A DNA stretch of 64,000 nucleotides from Argopecten irradians (lineage: Eukaryota; Mollusca; Bivalvia; Pectinida; Pectinidae): positions 42,249,697-42,313,696 of the forward strand of contig NC_091145.1 of the NCBI RefSeq assembly GCF_041381155.1. Reading direction: 5' to 3'. Shown one piece after another: positions 51,666 through 62,945 of this stretch. A model generated the notes under the pieces. It was not told where the DNA came from. It did not search any database and saw only the letters and a list, made by a program, of their open reading frames with translations. The position numbers and the translations under genes are program-made. The stretch's first letter is position 1; the number at the start of each line of letters is the position of its first letter.

Positions 51666-51807
51666 TAGATAATGTGGGGTTACTAGCATAAAAGATCGAT
51701 AGTGTGAGGTAATAAATAAACAATATATCATTGTTAATTTGTAAATTTTGTATTTATCCTCCTCATGTGTAAGAATTACATTTGTATATTATTATTATTA
51801 TTATCAT

Positions 51808-52480
51808 TACAAGCTAACCGATACTTACGTAATATATAATTCATTTTTCGAATATGTGGACAGACGTACAACGCAACTATTTAACATAATGAATAACTTT
51901 CGTGCTCCTGAGCTTTAGCTGAGGTGATAAATATTACATGTACATTTTACGGTCCCGGAATAGCAGTTGAGATGTGTTGTTTTAATCTTGTATACACGTT
52001 CTTTCAACATATTAATAGTTCTAAATATAGCGGTGGGAGACAGATATATCTAAATAAATAATCGATGAAAAGTTACATAATATAAGGCAATGCTCGAGTG
52101 CATTGTGGGTAGCGATAGGCCTAGGACGTTTCCTTGCAGGCGGTGTATGGAATTTGAAAAGTTAATTATTATTTGTTTATATGAAATAAATGATTTCTTT
52201 TAATGTCCAGATTGGTTCATGTCAATAATGAATATATATATACAAACCCATAGTTTCAACGTTAAACATTTTTATTTTGCTGAACTCAATATCGATGCTG
52301 GTATCGTTTGTGAGATGAGAAGAGATGACGATGTTTTGTCGAGTCACCTTGCTTTCCGTGTCGACACCAAAAAACTCTTTTATTGTAAGATATTGACAGT
52401 GTATCCGATGTAAATATATCATTATACATGTTGCAGTTATAGCTTCATGTACACGTAGCCCTCACCAGATTTTGTGAATA
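51808..52480 (+). repeat. Triplicated module, copy A (Y part)
   Basis: Begins 'acaagctaaccgatac' and contains 'gctgaggtga', 'cattgtgggtagcgataggc' and 'tccttgcaggcggtgtatgg'. The same order occurs at 54555-55080 and 62375-62900. It is cut on the right by the hAT-like element. No coding region recognised. The bases 'tgcattgtgggtagcg' (52099-52114) resemble, on the reverse strand, a ZNF143/THAP11-type promoter site. Confidence 0.75.
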
Positions 52481-53813
52481 CAGGGGCGTAGGAAGCGGGG
52501 TTGCAGGGGGGGGGGGGGGGGTAACTCCCCTATTTTCGCCGACTGAAATGTTCTAAAAATGCATATTTGAAAGAAAAAATAGTCCTCCTGCACATTCTCG
52601 TACTTCATTCTAGAAAATTTTCCAATGCGCGGCGCATTTCCTAAAACGTTCAAACACATAAACCTTTAATAGTAAAAATTCAATACACATGAACTAGACT
52701 ACAAATGTCCATCAAGGGATTCTACGTACTATTTCAAAATATGTCTCTTAAAAGATTAATTTGTTTATATGTCTTGGCAAGACATTACTTAATTATTATT
52801 TTGAGTTGCACAACAATGTGCCGATGGTGTGAAGCCGGTATGTTCAGATCGAGAAGGTATGCATAATGATATGACGACACAATTATCAAATATCATTTCT
52901 AAATGCAGGTAATTTTTAATCGAAAAATTATCACGTTAAGAACGCTTTTTTTTCCTGAGGGAGACCCAAGGACCCCCCACCCCACCCCCCCACCCCCCAC
53001 CCACCCCCCCCAAACACCAAAATCTCGCGCATTCAGGCGCACGCAAATTCATCAAAATGCATCGTAAAACTCATCTTAGCCATTCTAAATCGCAATATTT
53101 TTTCCCGGGGGAGACCCCCGGACCCCCAAAGCACCTAAATCTCGAGCTTTCGGGCGCTCGCAAAGTCATCAAAATATATTGTAAAACTCATCTCAGACAT
53201 TCTAAATCATAATATTTTTTCCCGGGATTACCCCCAGACCCCCTAAAATACATCTTAAAACTTAACTCAGCCATTCTAAATTTTAGTATTGTTTTTTTCC
53301 GAGGGAGACCCCAGGAAACCCCAAACACCAAAATTTCGTGCATTCAGGCGCTCGCAAATTCATCAAAATGCATCGTTAAACTCATCTCAGCAATTCGAAA
53401 ATCTCAATATATTATCCCGAGGGAGACCCAAGGACCCCCAAAACATCAAAATCTTGCGCCTTCGGGCGCTCGCAAAATCATCAAAATACATTGTAAAACT
53501 CATCTCAGCCATTCTAAATCGCAATATTTGTTCCCGGGGGAGACCCCCGGACCCCCAAAACACCTAAATCTCCCGTTTTCATGAAATAGCAAAATCATCA
53601 AAATAATTTATAAAACTCATCTCAGCCATTCTAAATCGTAATATTTCTCCCGGGGTGACCCCCAGACACCCTAACACCAAAATCTCACGCCTTTGGCGCT
53701 CACATGCTAATTTGGTCAATATGCGTATTCGCTAACTTCCTTTTAACGATTATATTTAATGATATATCGAAAAGTATATAAAGTATATATGGTTTCATCT
53801 TCCTACGCCACTG
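52481..53813. mobile_element. hAT-like non-autonomous element with internal 117-bp tandem units
   Basis: The ends are imperfect inverted repeats, caggggcgtaggaag on the left and cttcctacgccactg on the right, resembling hAT termini (CAGxGGCG). An 8-bp target duplication could not be confirmed. The interior from about 52950 to 53700 is a tandem array of seven units, mostly 116-118 bases. Each has 'cccgggggagacccccggac', 'aaatctcg.gc.ttcgggcg' and 'aaaactcatctcagccattc'. A poly-G run (52507-52521) and a C-rich run (52973-53011) are present. No transposase frame. Confidence 0.65.
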
Positions 53814-53929
53814 TAATAAAAAACACACACATACACATAAACGCACGCGGCCAAGTGCTGTTTCTTTTTTCTTTGTTTTTTGTAGAAGCAAAAACATATT
53901 GATATATGTTTCAGTTCAAAGTGACGCTT

Positions 53930-55080
53930 AAATGATATAATCAAGATAAAGATAAACTTACACAATTATTTTAAACTGTTCTATTGCATAGGAGTGCAAA
54001 TTAATACCACAAATGAATGCTTATTCCTTCAAAGCGCCAGCTTGCAAGGTCGAATCACCCGGGCTCATGGAGGACTAAAAAGTGAGTCACTAGAATGTTC
54101 GGGATCAAATTATCATCAAATTAAAGAAATAAAACATTTATTTACTCACATCGTAATATTTTCCTATGACAACTGTTAGAGGAAATTTATATTATCTGGT
54201 ATAGAGATTTATGCCTGACTAATCTGGATATTAATGCTGAAAATGTCTTGTTTACTGATATTGTTCCGCTCCTTTTGTTGAGCTTAAATTCGCAAATTCT
54301 AAGGGCGTCAGAACGCATGTTTTCAACCGGAATCAACACCGTAGCGATAAAGACCTTCCAAGTGAATATTTGCATCGCGGGAACTGGGACATAAAAAGTT
54401 GATTTTTCCAAAAGTAAGTAAATTGAAATACAGTAATTTGGCTGGAACACTAAGAAAATCATTTTGATTTCGGACCAGTTAGAATTATGAAGACACCTCG
54501 AACAGTATTTTTATTATTATATCTTATATAAGTTAATTATTATATATATTGTAAGTTAACAAGCTAACCGATATCTATATAATCTATAATTCATTTTTCG
54601 CAATTTTCAGTCATGTGGATATAACGTACATAGCAATTATTTTACATGATGAATAAATTGCGTTCCCCTGTGCCTAGGCTGAGGTGACCAATATTACATT
54701 TCATAACTCTAAACATAACTGTCGTAGACAAATATATCCGGATCAAATTATCGATGAAAAGTGACATAATATAAGATCACGATCGAGTACATTGTGGGTA
54801 GCGATATGCCTAGGACGTCTTCTTGCAGGCGGTATATGGGATTTTCAAATTATTATTGCCTAGACGAAATAAATGATTTGTTTTAATGTCCATGAGACAG
54901 GAGTTATCTCGTCTTTCCGTGTCGACACCAAAATAAAACTAACAGGCCTATTGAAGGATACGTCCTTGGCCTGTAAGATACTGACCGTGTATCTGATATA
55001 AATCCTCAGATATATAATTATATATTTTGTAGTAATAGCTACATGTACATGTATCCCTCACCGGATTTTGTGAATTGTTT
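53930..55080 (+). repeat. Triplicated module, copy B (X and Y parts)
   Basis: The X part (53940-54540) has 'gataaacttacac', 'gcttattccttcaaagcgcc', 'gtcgaatcacccgggctc', 'atcaacaccgtagcgataaa' and 'aaaaagttgatttt'. The Y part follows from 54555 with the same markers as copy A. Copy C (58425 onward) has both in the same order and orientation. This copy gives the uninterrupted (empty) site for the foldback element. Short open frames in X are not conserved in frame between copies. Confidence 0.75.
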
Positions 55081-55195
55081 GAATAGGCATGTTTGCATGA
55101 TATATTAACAAACAAAAAACAAAAAAACAAAAACAAAATTGCCGCCGGTGGTGAGAATCGAAAGATCAGAAGATCTGCACGTTAAGGTAACAGAA

Positions 55196-55696
55196 GTTTG
55201 ATTACTTAACGTCCTATTAACAGCTATGATCATTTAAGGACGGCCTCCCATGTATGCGGTGTTATGTTGTGCGAGGTGCGTGTTTTGGAAGACTGCGGTA
55301 TATTAATGTTATGTTTTCTTGTATAGTGGAACTGTTGCCCTTTTTATAGTGCTATAACACTGAAGCATGCCGCCAAAGACACCAAGCAACACACCCCACT
55401 TGATCACATTATACTGACAACGGGCGAACCAGTCGTTCCCCACCCTGTATGCTGAGCGCTAAGCAGGAGCAGAAGCTACCACTTTTATAGACTTTGGTGT
55501 GTCTCGACCAGGGGACAGAGCCTTCCTCACAGGGCGAGCGCTCAACTAAAGGCCAAAAGTGAGGTGGTGTCAAGGGAGACGTTAGGAAGAGTAAAGTAAT
55601 TTAGGAAGAAAGAAAGGTAAGATCCTAAATTTAGTCGCCTCGTACGATCATGCAATAGGGACAGCAGGTACAATTCTAACGCCCTACCTGCAGGGC
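55196..55696 (-). mobile_element. Composite dispersed repeat sharing the SINE tail
   Basis: Starts with 'cgtcctattaacagctatga' and 'catttaaggacg', which match the body and tail of the SINE at 43600-43823 ('cgtcctattaacagccaggg', 'catgtaaggacg'). It continues for about 450 bases with unrelated, moderately GC-rich sequence that has no tRNA-like head, and ends at 'ccctacctgcagggc'. No coding region is recognised. It resembles a non-autonomous retroposon using the same 3' tail. Orientation is set by the shared tail. Confidence 0.5.
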
Positions 55697-55700
55697 TTAA

Positions 55701-56326
55701 GGTAGCAGAAAACAGTAGGATCGGACAATCTATGATAATAAGGCGCATGCCTTAGAAATAAAGATATAGTCATTTAACTATAAAAATACCTGTACAAAAG
55801 TATACATATAATTAATCGGCACAACTTTTGCAATTACAATTTGATATTTTGATACAGATTTGGCCATATTCTGCGCTTATTCATGCATGTGAATACCATG
55901 GTAACAACAAAAAATACCTGAAAAATTGCAAAATATCATGATTTTAGCTCAAAATTGCAGAAAATTGTACACATTTTTTTTTCTTAAGACCTCCCTTATA
56001 TTGAGCACTTCTATCACAATGGCAAAATAAGCTAATTTATTTCATTGGTCGATTGTGTGGATTTTTCAATATTTTTGCCTAAACCCGCGCCTTGGATTTT
56101 CCTTCAAGTAAAGCTGGCATTTCCGGTCAAGACGCACTTCCGGAGGAGCCCAGAATTGTAATCTCTTACCTCTGAAAAAAATGAAATTTAAATCAAACCC
56201 TTCATATTGGATGTACCAATTTCAGTATATATCTATTTTTAATTTTTTAAGCATAGTTAAAAACAGGGGTTCCCACTTTATAAAAATATAGACCGGGGCC
56301 AGGCTGTTCTTCTCTGGTCTGCTACC
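55701..56326. mobile_element. TTAA-flanked miniature inverted-repeat element
   Basis: The sequence TTAA-GGTAGCAGA at 55697 faces TCTGCTACC-TTAA, apart from a few internal bases, at 56318-56330. This gives a 9-bp terminal repeat and a TTAA target duplication, as produced by piggyBac and Kolobok transposases. The interior (626 bp) has no transposase. A diverged relative of its left end and interior ('gtagtagtaaacagta', 'ggacaatctatga', 'gtaccaatttcag') appears at 57413-57480. Confidence 0.65.
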
Positions 56327-56330
56327 TTAA

Positions 56331-58424
56331 ACACCAAGTTATAACTTTCTAAGCTTCTCGAAAACCCAAATATTGTCTTGAACATGATACAACGAACAAA
56401 ACGGCATATCCGGTTAATGCGTATCTTAAATAGTCACCGAGTACTGCCAATTTCCTTGAATGTACATTTTGATTGATTTTCCTCTCAAACAACCAACAAA
56501 AATTTAAAGTCCTATAACTCTGTAATTTACTAAAATAAAATTAATTTGAATATTGAATGGGTTGTTTTGAGATTCTCTCTATGACATGCAGTGGAAAAAA
56601 CAAGGATTTCATCAATATTGACCCTGCTGTATGGCGTCATAATTACTATGACGTCATCAGTAACCATGACATTATCAGTGTGATTATATGACGTCATAAA
56701 AACTCAATGACGTCACAAATAAGGTCATAAACCCTTAATACACTGTTGCTCTGCAACAGATACACTGATTATGATATCTAGATAATGACATGACATCAAA
56801 GACTTGGAAAGGTCATGTATATGACATTATGGTTTTGTATGCTTACCCTGGAAATAAGCATTTTCATAAATAATCTGTAAAAGTCTCCGCCACCCCTATT
56901 TTATCAAAAATAGAAAGTTTTTCCTCATGTAATTAAGAAATTGGTAATAATAGATAATACCGGCCTTGCCGCACACTCAATTTCTGACAAAAACATGCAT
57001 TTTAGAGATCAAGACAAGTTAAATAGTTGTGTTACAGAAAAAAAAATCACAAAATAACACTATTACTCTAAGTTTCCGTGGACACCTGGCAATAGATCAA
57101 GTTAAAATATTCAGAATTCATGCAATATGGGTTGTATAACATCCAATAAGTTATCATGGGTTAGTTTTCAATCAAAAGAAAACAGAATGAATTTTAGCCA
57201 AATTATTTAACAATAAGCATGTACATTTTGTATACATGTTATAAAATGAACAAATAAGCAAATTACCTCCCCTTACCCATCCCATGTGAAAATCATGATT
57301 TCTCCCTGTCTATGATTTGTTTTCTTGAGGTTCCCAGCTATAATGAACAGAGGCGCTGCTTTTTTTACAACTGACAATGCACTTACTTCGAAAATATCCT
57401 TTTCCATGCAGTATACGGTAGTAGTAAACAGTAGATTTGGACAATCTATGAAAATGTACCAATTTCAGAATTTATTTGATTTCTAATATATATATATAGT
57501 GATATTTTTTATAAAAAGCAGATAATACTGTTATTTCAATCACCTATCTTTAATAACAAATATTTATGTATGTATGATTTAGTATTTCCTAATAGGAAAA
57601 AAAACTTTTGTAAATGTAATGTGCATGTAGCTGTTGTTGCAATGTGAAGACAAATGAAAAAAAATTATAATAACATATTGATCACAAATCACAAAGTTTG
57701 TTGTTGTTCTTTAATATAACAGGTATAGAATCTTTGTTTGTTTATTATTTTATTGATTTTTTTGCCGAAATGCTCGAACGTCGTTGAAGACACCACTGAG
57801 AGGTTCGCCGAGACGAAGCACAGGCTCGTGTTACGTTGATACGGAGAAAACGACAGTTTTTATTTTATAACCACCATGGTATATTAAAGTTAAATACAGT
57901 GAGAAATTGTACAATACTATCTTTTTAGATTATATCTTTCGATCGAGCCTTCTGCGTATGCATCGTAAATTTTTACTTTGTTGCATGAAAAATCACTGCA
58001 TGGTAGGTCTACAGTCGATGTCGGGAACAGGTCTGATTTGATGCATTCAACTCAAATATAAAAAAAGGAATGCTATTTCCGAAACTTTTATGACTAAAGA
58101 TAGTTCATGTGAGTGTTTAAGTCTTCAAAGATCGCTTCTTTTTTAATGAATAAGAAAATAACGATAACTACTCGCGACCCAGTACCACGGTTTCATCGGT
58201 TTTCGACGGCGAAAGACCAAAATAGATTTTTTTTTTACACACAATGTCAAACATATTCAATTCAAGTCATTACTTATATGTTTCAGAAGCATGTTAATGA
58301 TGTCTTTGTGCAATATTTCATTATTTTATCTAATAAACGAAGTATTGTATCCACAAACGCTATAAGATAGCATATGCCTACTGTTTTTCTTTTTGTCATA
58401 CATAGTTTAAATAATAAAATGTTT
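56331..58424. other. Non-coding sequence with a cluster of CRE-like sites
   Basis: No gene recognised. Three exact TGACGTCA palindromes occur within 67 bases (56649, 56689, 56708), in a stretch also containing 'gcgtcataa'. A relative of the TTAA-flanked element lies at 57413-57480. A slightly GC-richer patch at 57765-57860 has no open frame of note. Confidence 0.4.
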
Positions 58425-58827
58425 CAAGATAAACTTACACTATTATTTTAAACTATGTTATGCTGTATATGAGTGCAAATTGCCACCATAATACCGCAAA
58501 TGAATGCTTCTTCCTTCAAAACGCCAGCTTGCAACGTCGAATCACCCGGGCTCAAAGAGGACTAAAAAGTTACGTCATTGGAATGTTCGGGATCAAATCA
58601 TCAAATTTAGAAATGGTAATCATAATAAAGAAATTAAACATTTTTTTACTCACAGCGCAATATTTTCTATCGCAACTATTACAGGAAATTCTTATTACCT
58701 GGTGTCGAGTTCTATGCTTGATTTATCTCGATATAAGTGCTGAAAATATATTGTTTATTTAATAATGCTTAGCTACTTTTGTTGAGTTTGAATTTTTTCA
58801 ACCGTAATCAACACCGTAGTGATAAAG
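58425..58827 (+). repeat. Triplicated module, copy C, left part
   Basis: Matches the X part of copy B: 'gataaacttacact', 'aaatgaatgcttcttccttc', 'gtcgaatcacccgggctc', 'atcaacaccgtagtgataaa'. It is interrupted after 'gataaag' by the foldback element and resumes at 62192. Confidence 0.78.
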
Positions 58828-61800
58828 TAGGCCATGGGCTAGGAGGGTCCCACATGCACCCCCCCCCCCCCCCCCCAAACCTCCGAACTAATATTTTTCT
58901 GAACCCTTATGACCCACTGATCACAAATCCAAATGTTAACATTGCATAAGTTGGGATGAACTTCCGGTTATGACGTCATCAAGATGGCCGCCATCTCGAA
59001 TTTCACTAAAAATTGAAAAATAGTCATAACATTAACATTTTTCAACCGAAGTAGACAAATGAGGTATCAATATGACCACAATAGAACAACAAATACATAT
59101 CAGGACCAAAAAATCCAATAAATGTAGTGATTTCTACGCAGGAAATGAAAAAATCGGATTTGAAGCTCAAAAATGGTGATTTTTCAGCAAATTTTTCATA
59201 TTTTGTTTGACGCAGCAAAAATGTTTCCCAACAGCAATCTATTATTTCTAATAAGTTTTTTGACCACTTGTCAATCAGTTTAAGCATTAAAAACAACCAA
59301 AACCAATGTTAACATCGTATAAGTTCCGGTTATGACGTCATCAAGATGGCCACCATCTCGAATTTCACTGAAAAATGAAAAATAGTCATAACATTGGCAT
59401 TTTTCAACTGAAGTAGACAAATGAGGTATCAAAATGACCACAATAGATACAAATACTTGTCGTGACCAAATAAGCCAATATATGTAGTGATTTGAAAGCA
59501 GGAAATGAAAAAAAATAATATTTTAAGCTCAAAAATGGTAATTTTTCAGCATTTTTTCATATTTGGCTTGACGCAGCAAAATTGTTTCCCAACAACAAAT
59601 TGTTATTCACAATCAGTTATTTGACCTCTTATCAATCTGTTAAAACAACAACAACAAAAATATATAGAAATGCAAAAAAAGAATTATTGTTATACCCTCA
59701 ATTTTGTAGATTAGCAGCGTCTCAAAAATAACACAACACCTACTGATAGCGTAACAAATGTAACCTAAGCTAAGCCTGTGTTTCCGTTAATATCATTAAC
59801 AGTTCCCAAAGCGTTTGTGTCTTTGAAAATGAGCACATTCATTGTTTATTTCCTATGCATAGCATAAGCAAAATGTCATATGGTTACTACAATGTCACTA
59901 ATATGTCTTTCACTGATTCTCAATGATAACCATTATTATTGTGCGTGCTTTCTCGCCTCACTGACCTATCCACTGAAGAGACTCGGCATATCTGGTAGCT
60001 GGTACATGCAGTCCGAATCAGAGTACTCGAGATATCAGTATCCAATTCGTCAAAAGCCAGATCGACGTCTTCGATGTCGATGAGCTCATGTGACACTGCA
60101 TTACCAGTGTTGTTCTAGCCTTTTATGACCCATCCATGACCAGAGTTCATATCAGGAACAACAGGTTCAGGGATGTGGGATCTCTTTCAGATTCTAACAT
60201 ATCGTACGTATATGTTGTTTCAGACTTCTCCGGCATAATGGAAATTACACCAGATGCACATTCTTCCAATGGTGGAATTGGTTCTCTTAAGCGCATAACT
60301 CCATAATTCGTATGAAGTACTATTCATCAATATTGTGGACCCTCGTGCAACCATAAATGGCACAGGTGATATCATCGAGGTCATTAATGAGGGCATAAAT
60401 GTTAAATGTTTTTCATTGGTATGACTTTTCCCACTCCCTTGAAGGTGCTGGTTGTGTCACATCTGGTGTATGCGCAAAGAGACCATTGAAGACTCTCCAG
60501 TAAAAAGTTCTCTAAAGTGCGTTCCAGACTTGGCAAAGAGTGAAACTTCACTGCAGACCTCAATAATGACCTCAAAGAATCCACCTGTGCCACCTATGGT
60601 CACTGAAGTTCACAAGAATTAGGAATTGTGCTTCATACGAATTAAGGAGAACCAACTCAACCCTCCGCAGAATGTTGATCTGGTGTCTTTTCCATCATGC
60701 CGGGGAAGTCTGGAACATCATATTCGATATGTGAATCTAGGTGAAACTAGGTTGGAAACAGGAAGAGCTCCGACATCCCTGAAGCCGATGTTTCTGATCT
60801 TAACTCTGACCATGGACAGTTGACAAGTTAGAACCACGATGGTAACCCGGTTATGTAATGTCACATCAGGTCACCGAGGTCGAAGACGACACTCTGGCGA
60901 GAAAGCACGCACAACGAAAATGATTAGCATTAAGAACTAGTGAAAGAAATATGTGACACTGTAGTAACCATCTTATATCTTGCGTTATACACAGGACATA
61001 AACAATGGATGTGCTCATTCTAAAAGACACAATATGTTTCATGTTATTTACGGAACTTTAATTTGATACCCTATAGCTATTAGTTAGCGTTTTGCTGTAA
61101 TAAATCAGTTTGAGAGGCTACTAGTCTACAAAATTTCGAGCATGAAAATGGATTATTTTGAAGTCCCACTTAGATATTCAGCCAACTTTAAATTCAAATT
61201 TGTTAAGATATAAATCGTCAATAGCCAATGTTATATTCATGAAATTCCAAGACACCAGGAAACTGTAGTGTTAGCGGTTTGGAAAAAATAACAATCATAT
61301 GCCGCATCCGGTGATGTTTTGTAAACCAAATGATGGTATGGCAATTCTCTTTTGCATTTCTATATATTTTTGTTGTTGTTGTTTTAACAGATTGATAAGA
61401 GGTCAAATAACTGATTGTGAATAATAATTTGTTGTTGGGAAACAATTTTGCTGCGTCAAGCCAAATATGAAAAAATGCTGAAAAATTACCATTTTTGAGC
61501 TTAAAATATTATTTTTTTCATTTCCTGCGTTCAAATCACTACATATATTGGCTTATTTGGTCACGACATGTATTTGTTGTTCTATTGTGGTCATTTTGAT
61601 ACCTCATTTGTCTACTTCAGTTGAAAAAATGTCAATGTTATGACTATTTTTCATTTTTCAGTGAAATTCGAGATGGTGGCCATCTTGATGACGTCATAAC
61701 CGGAACTTATACGATGTTAACATTGGTTTTGGTTGTTGTTAATGCTTAAACTGATTGACAAGTGGTCAAAAAACTTATTAGAAATAATAGATTGCTGTTG

Positions 61801-62191
61801 GGAAACATTTTTGCTGCGTCAAACAAAATATGAAAAATTTGCTGAAAAATCACCATTTTTGAGCTTTAAATCCGATTTTTTCATTTCCTGCGTAGAAATC
61901 ACTACATATATTGGATTTTTTGGTCCTGATATGTATTTGTTGTTCTAATGTGGTCATTTTGATACCTCATTTGTCTACTTCGGTTGAAAAATGTTAATGT
62001 TATGACTATTTTTCAATTTTTAGAGAAATTCGAGATGGCGGCCATCTTGATGACGTCATAACCGGAAGTTCATCCCAACTTATGCAATGTTAACATTTGG
62101 ATTTGTGATCAGTGGGTCATAAGGGTTCAGAAAAATATTGGTTCGGAGGTTTGGGGGGGGTGCATGTGGGACCCTCCTAGCCCATGGCCTA
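58828..62191. mobile_element. Giant foldback (palindromic) transposable element, 3,364 bp
   Basis: It begins taggccatgggctaggaggg and ends with the exact reverse complement. Pairing continues inward almost to the middle. The arms are about 58828-60391 and 60561-62191, with a loop of about 170 bases. The outer ~850 bases of the arms are nearly identical and contain two direct ~360-base units each, marked by 'ggttatgacgtcatcaagat'. The inner ~700 bases pair at clearly lower identity (for example 'aattcgtatgaag' at 60304 with its complement at 60631). AAG flanks both ends (58825-58827, 62192-62194). Module copy B reads 'gataaagaccttcc' where this copy reads gataaag-element-aagactttcc, so copy B is the empty site. 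No intact transposase. The arms carry a decayed frame reading like 'SIMPEKSETTY' / 'SIMPGKSGTSY', origin unknown. Confidence 0.9.
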
Positions 62192-62945
62192 AAGACTTTC
62201 CAAGTGAATATTTTCTAGTGGTAACAGGAAGATAAAAAGTTGATTTTCTCAAAAAGGAAGAAAAATAAAATAAATTAATTTTGCTGGAGCACTTAAAAAA
62301 ATCATTCTGATTTCGGACAGTTGGAATTTTGATTTTTATTATTATTATAATATATTATGTAAGTTAATATGTTTACAAGCTAACCGATACTTACAGCATA
62401 TATATATCATTAGCTTCTTATATAAAATGTGTGTTCTCGTTTAAATATCACATACATGTACAGTGTATATAACAATAATGAAAATAAAAAAGCTAACCGA
62501 ATTTTATAACATAAATGTATAATTCATATTTTACTAAACTACTTGAAACGTCATGATATACACGTGCATATCAAAAGGTCTCCAATACTTTTAAATGTCA
62601 TACGTAACAAATTACTAGTAAACGTTTCTGTCATAATTTGCGTGCCCCTGTGTTTTGGCTGAGGTGACCAAGATTGCATCTTACGGTCTCGGAATAGCAG
62701 TTGAGACTGCTTGTTTTACACATGTACATAGAAATTTAACTGTCGAAAACAGATTTATATCTATATTTACTATCCCATGAAAAGTTACATAATATAAGAC
62801 CACAATCGAGAGTATCGTGGATAGCGATAGGCCTAGGACGTCTCCTTGCAGGCGGTGTATGGGATTTGCAAATTATTTAGTCTAGATGAAATGAATGATT
62901 ATTCTTATTACTGGTTTATGTAAATAATGAATGTACTTGCAATAT
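62192..62945 (+). repeat. Triplicated module, copy C, right part
   Basis: Resumes the X part ('actttccaagtgaatatttt', 'aaaaagttgattttctc', 'gatttcggac') and then the Y part from about 62375 ('acaagctaaccgatac', 'gctgaggtgacc', 'agcgataggcctaggacgtc'). Less conserved than copies A and B around the ZNF143-like site. Confidence 0.72.

Noticed and set aside
52473..53821. 8-bp target duplication around the hAT-like element
   Set aside because: The flanks tgtgaata and taataaaa do not match well enough to claim a duplication.
53930..58800. Possible duplicated exons of the sulfotransferase in the triplicated module
   Set aside because: The short frames there are not conserved in frame between copies and contain none of the family's motifs (such as PGSGNTW).
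59042..61948. Matching 71- and 84-codon open frames in the two foldback arms
   Set aside because: They are the same arm sequence in opposite orientation, and no domain is recognisable. They are kept only as evidence of the palindrome.
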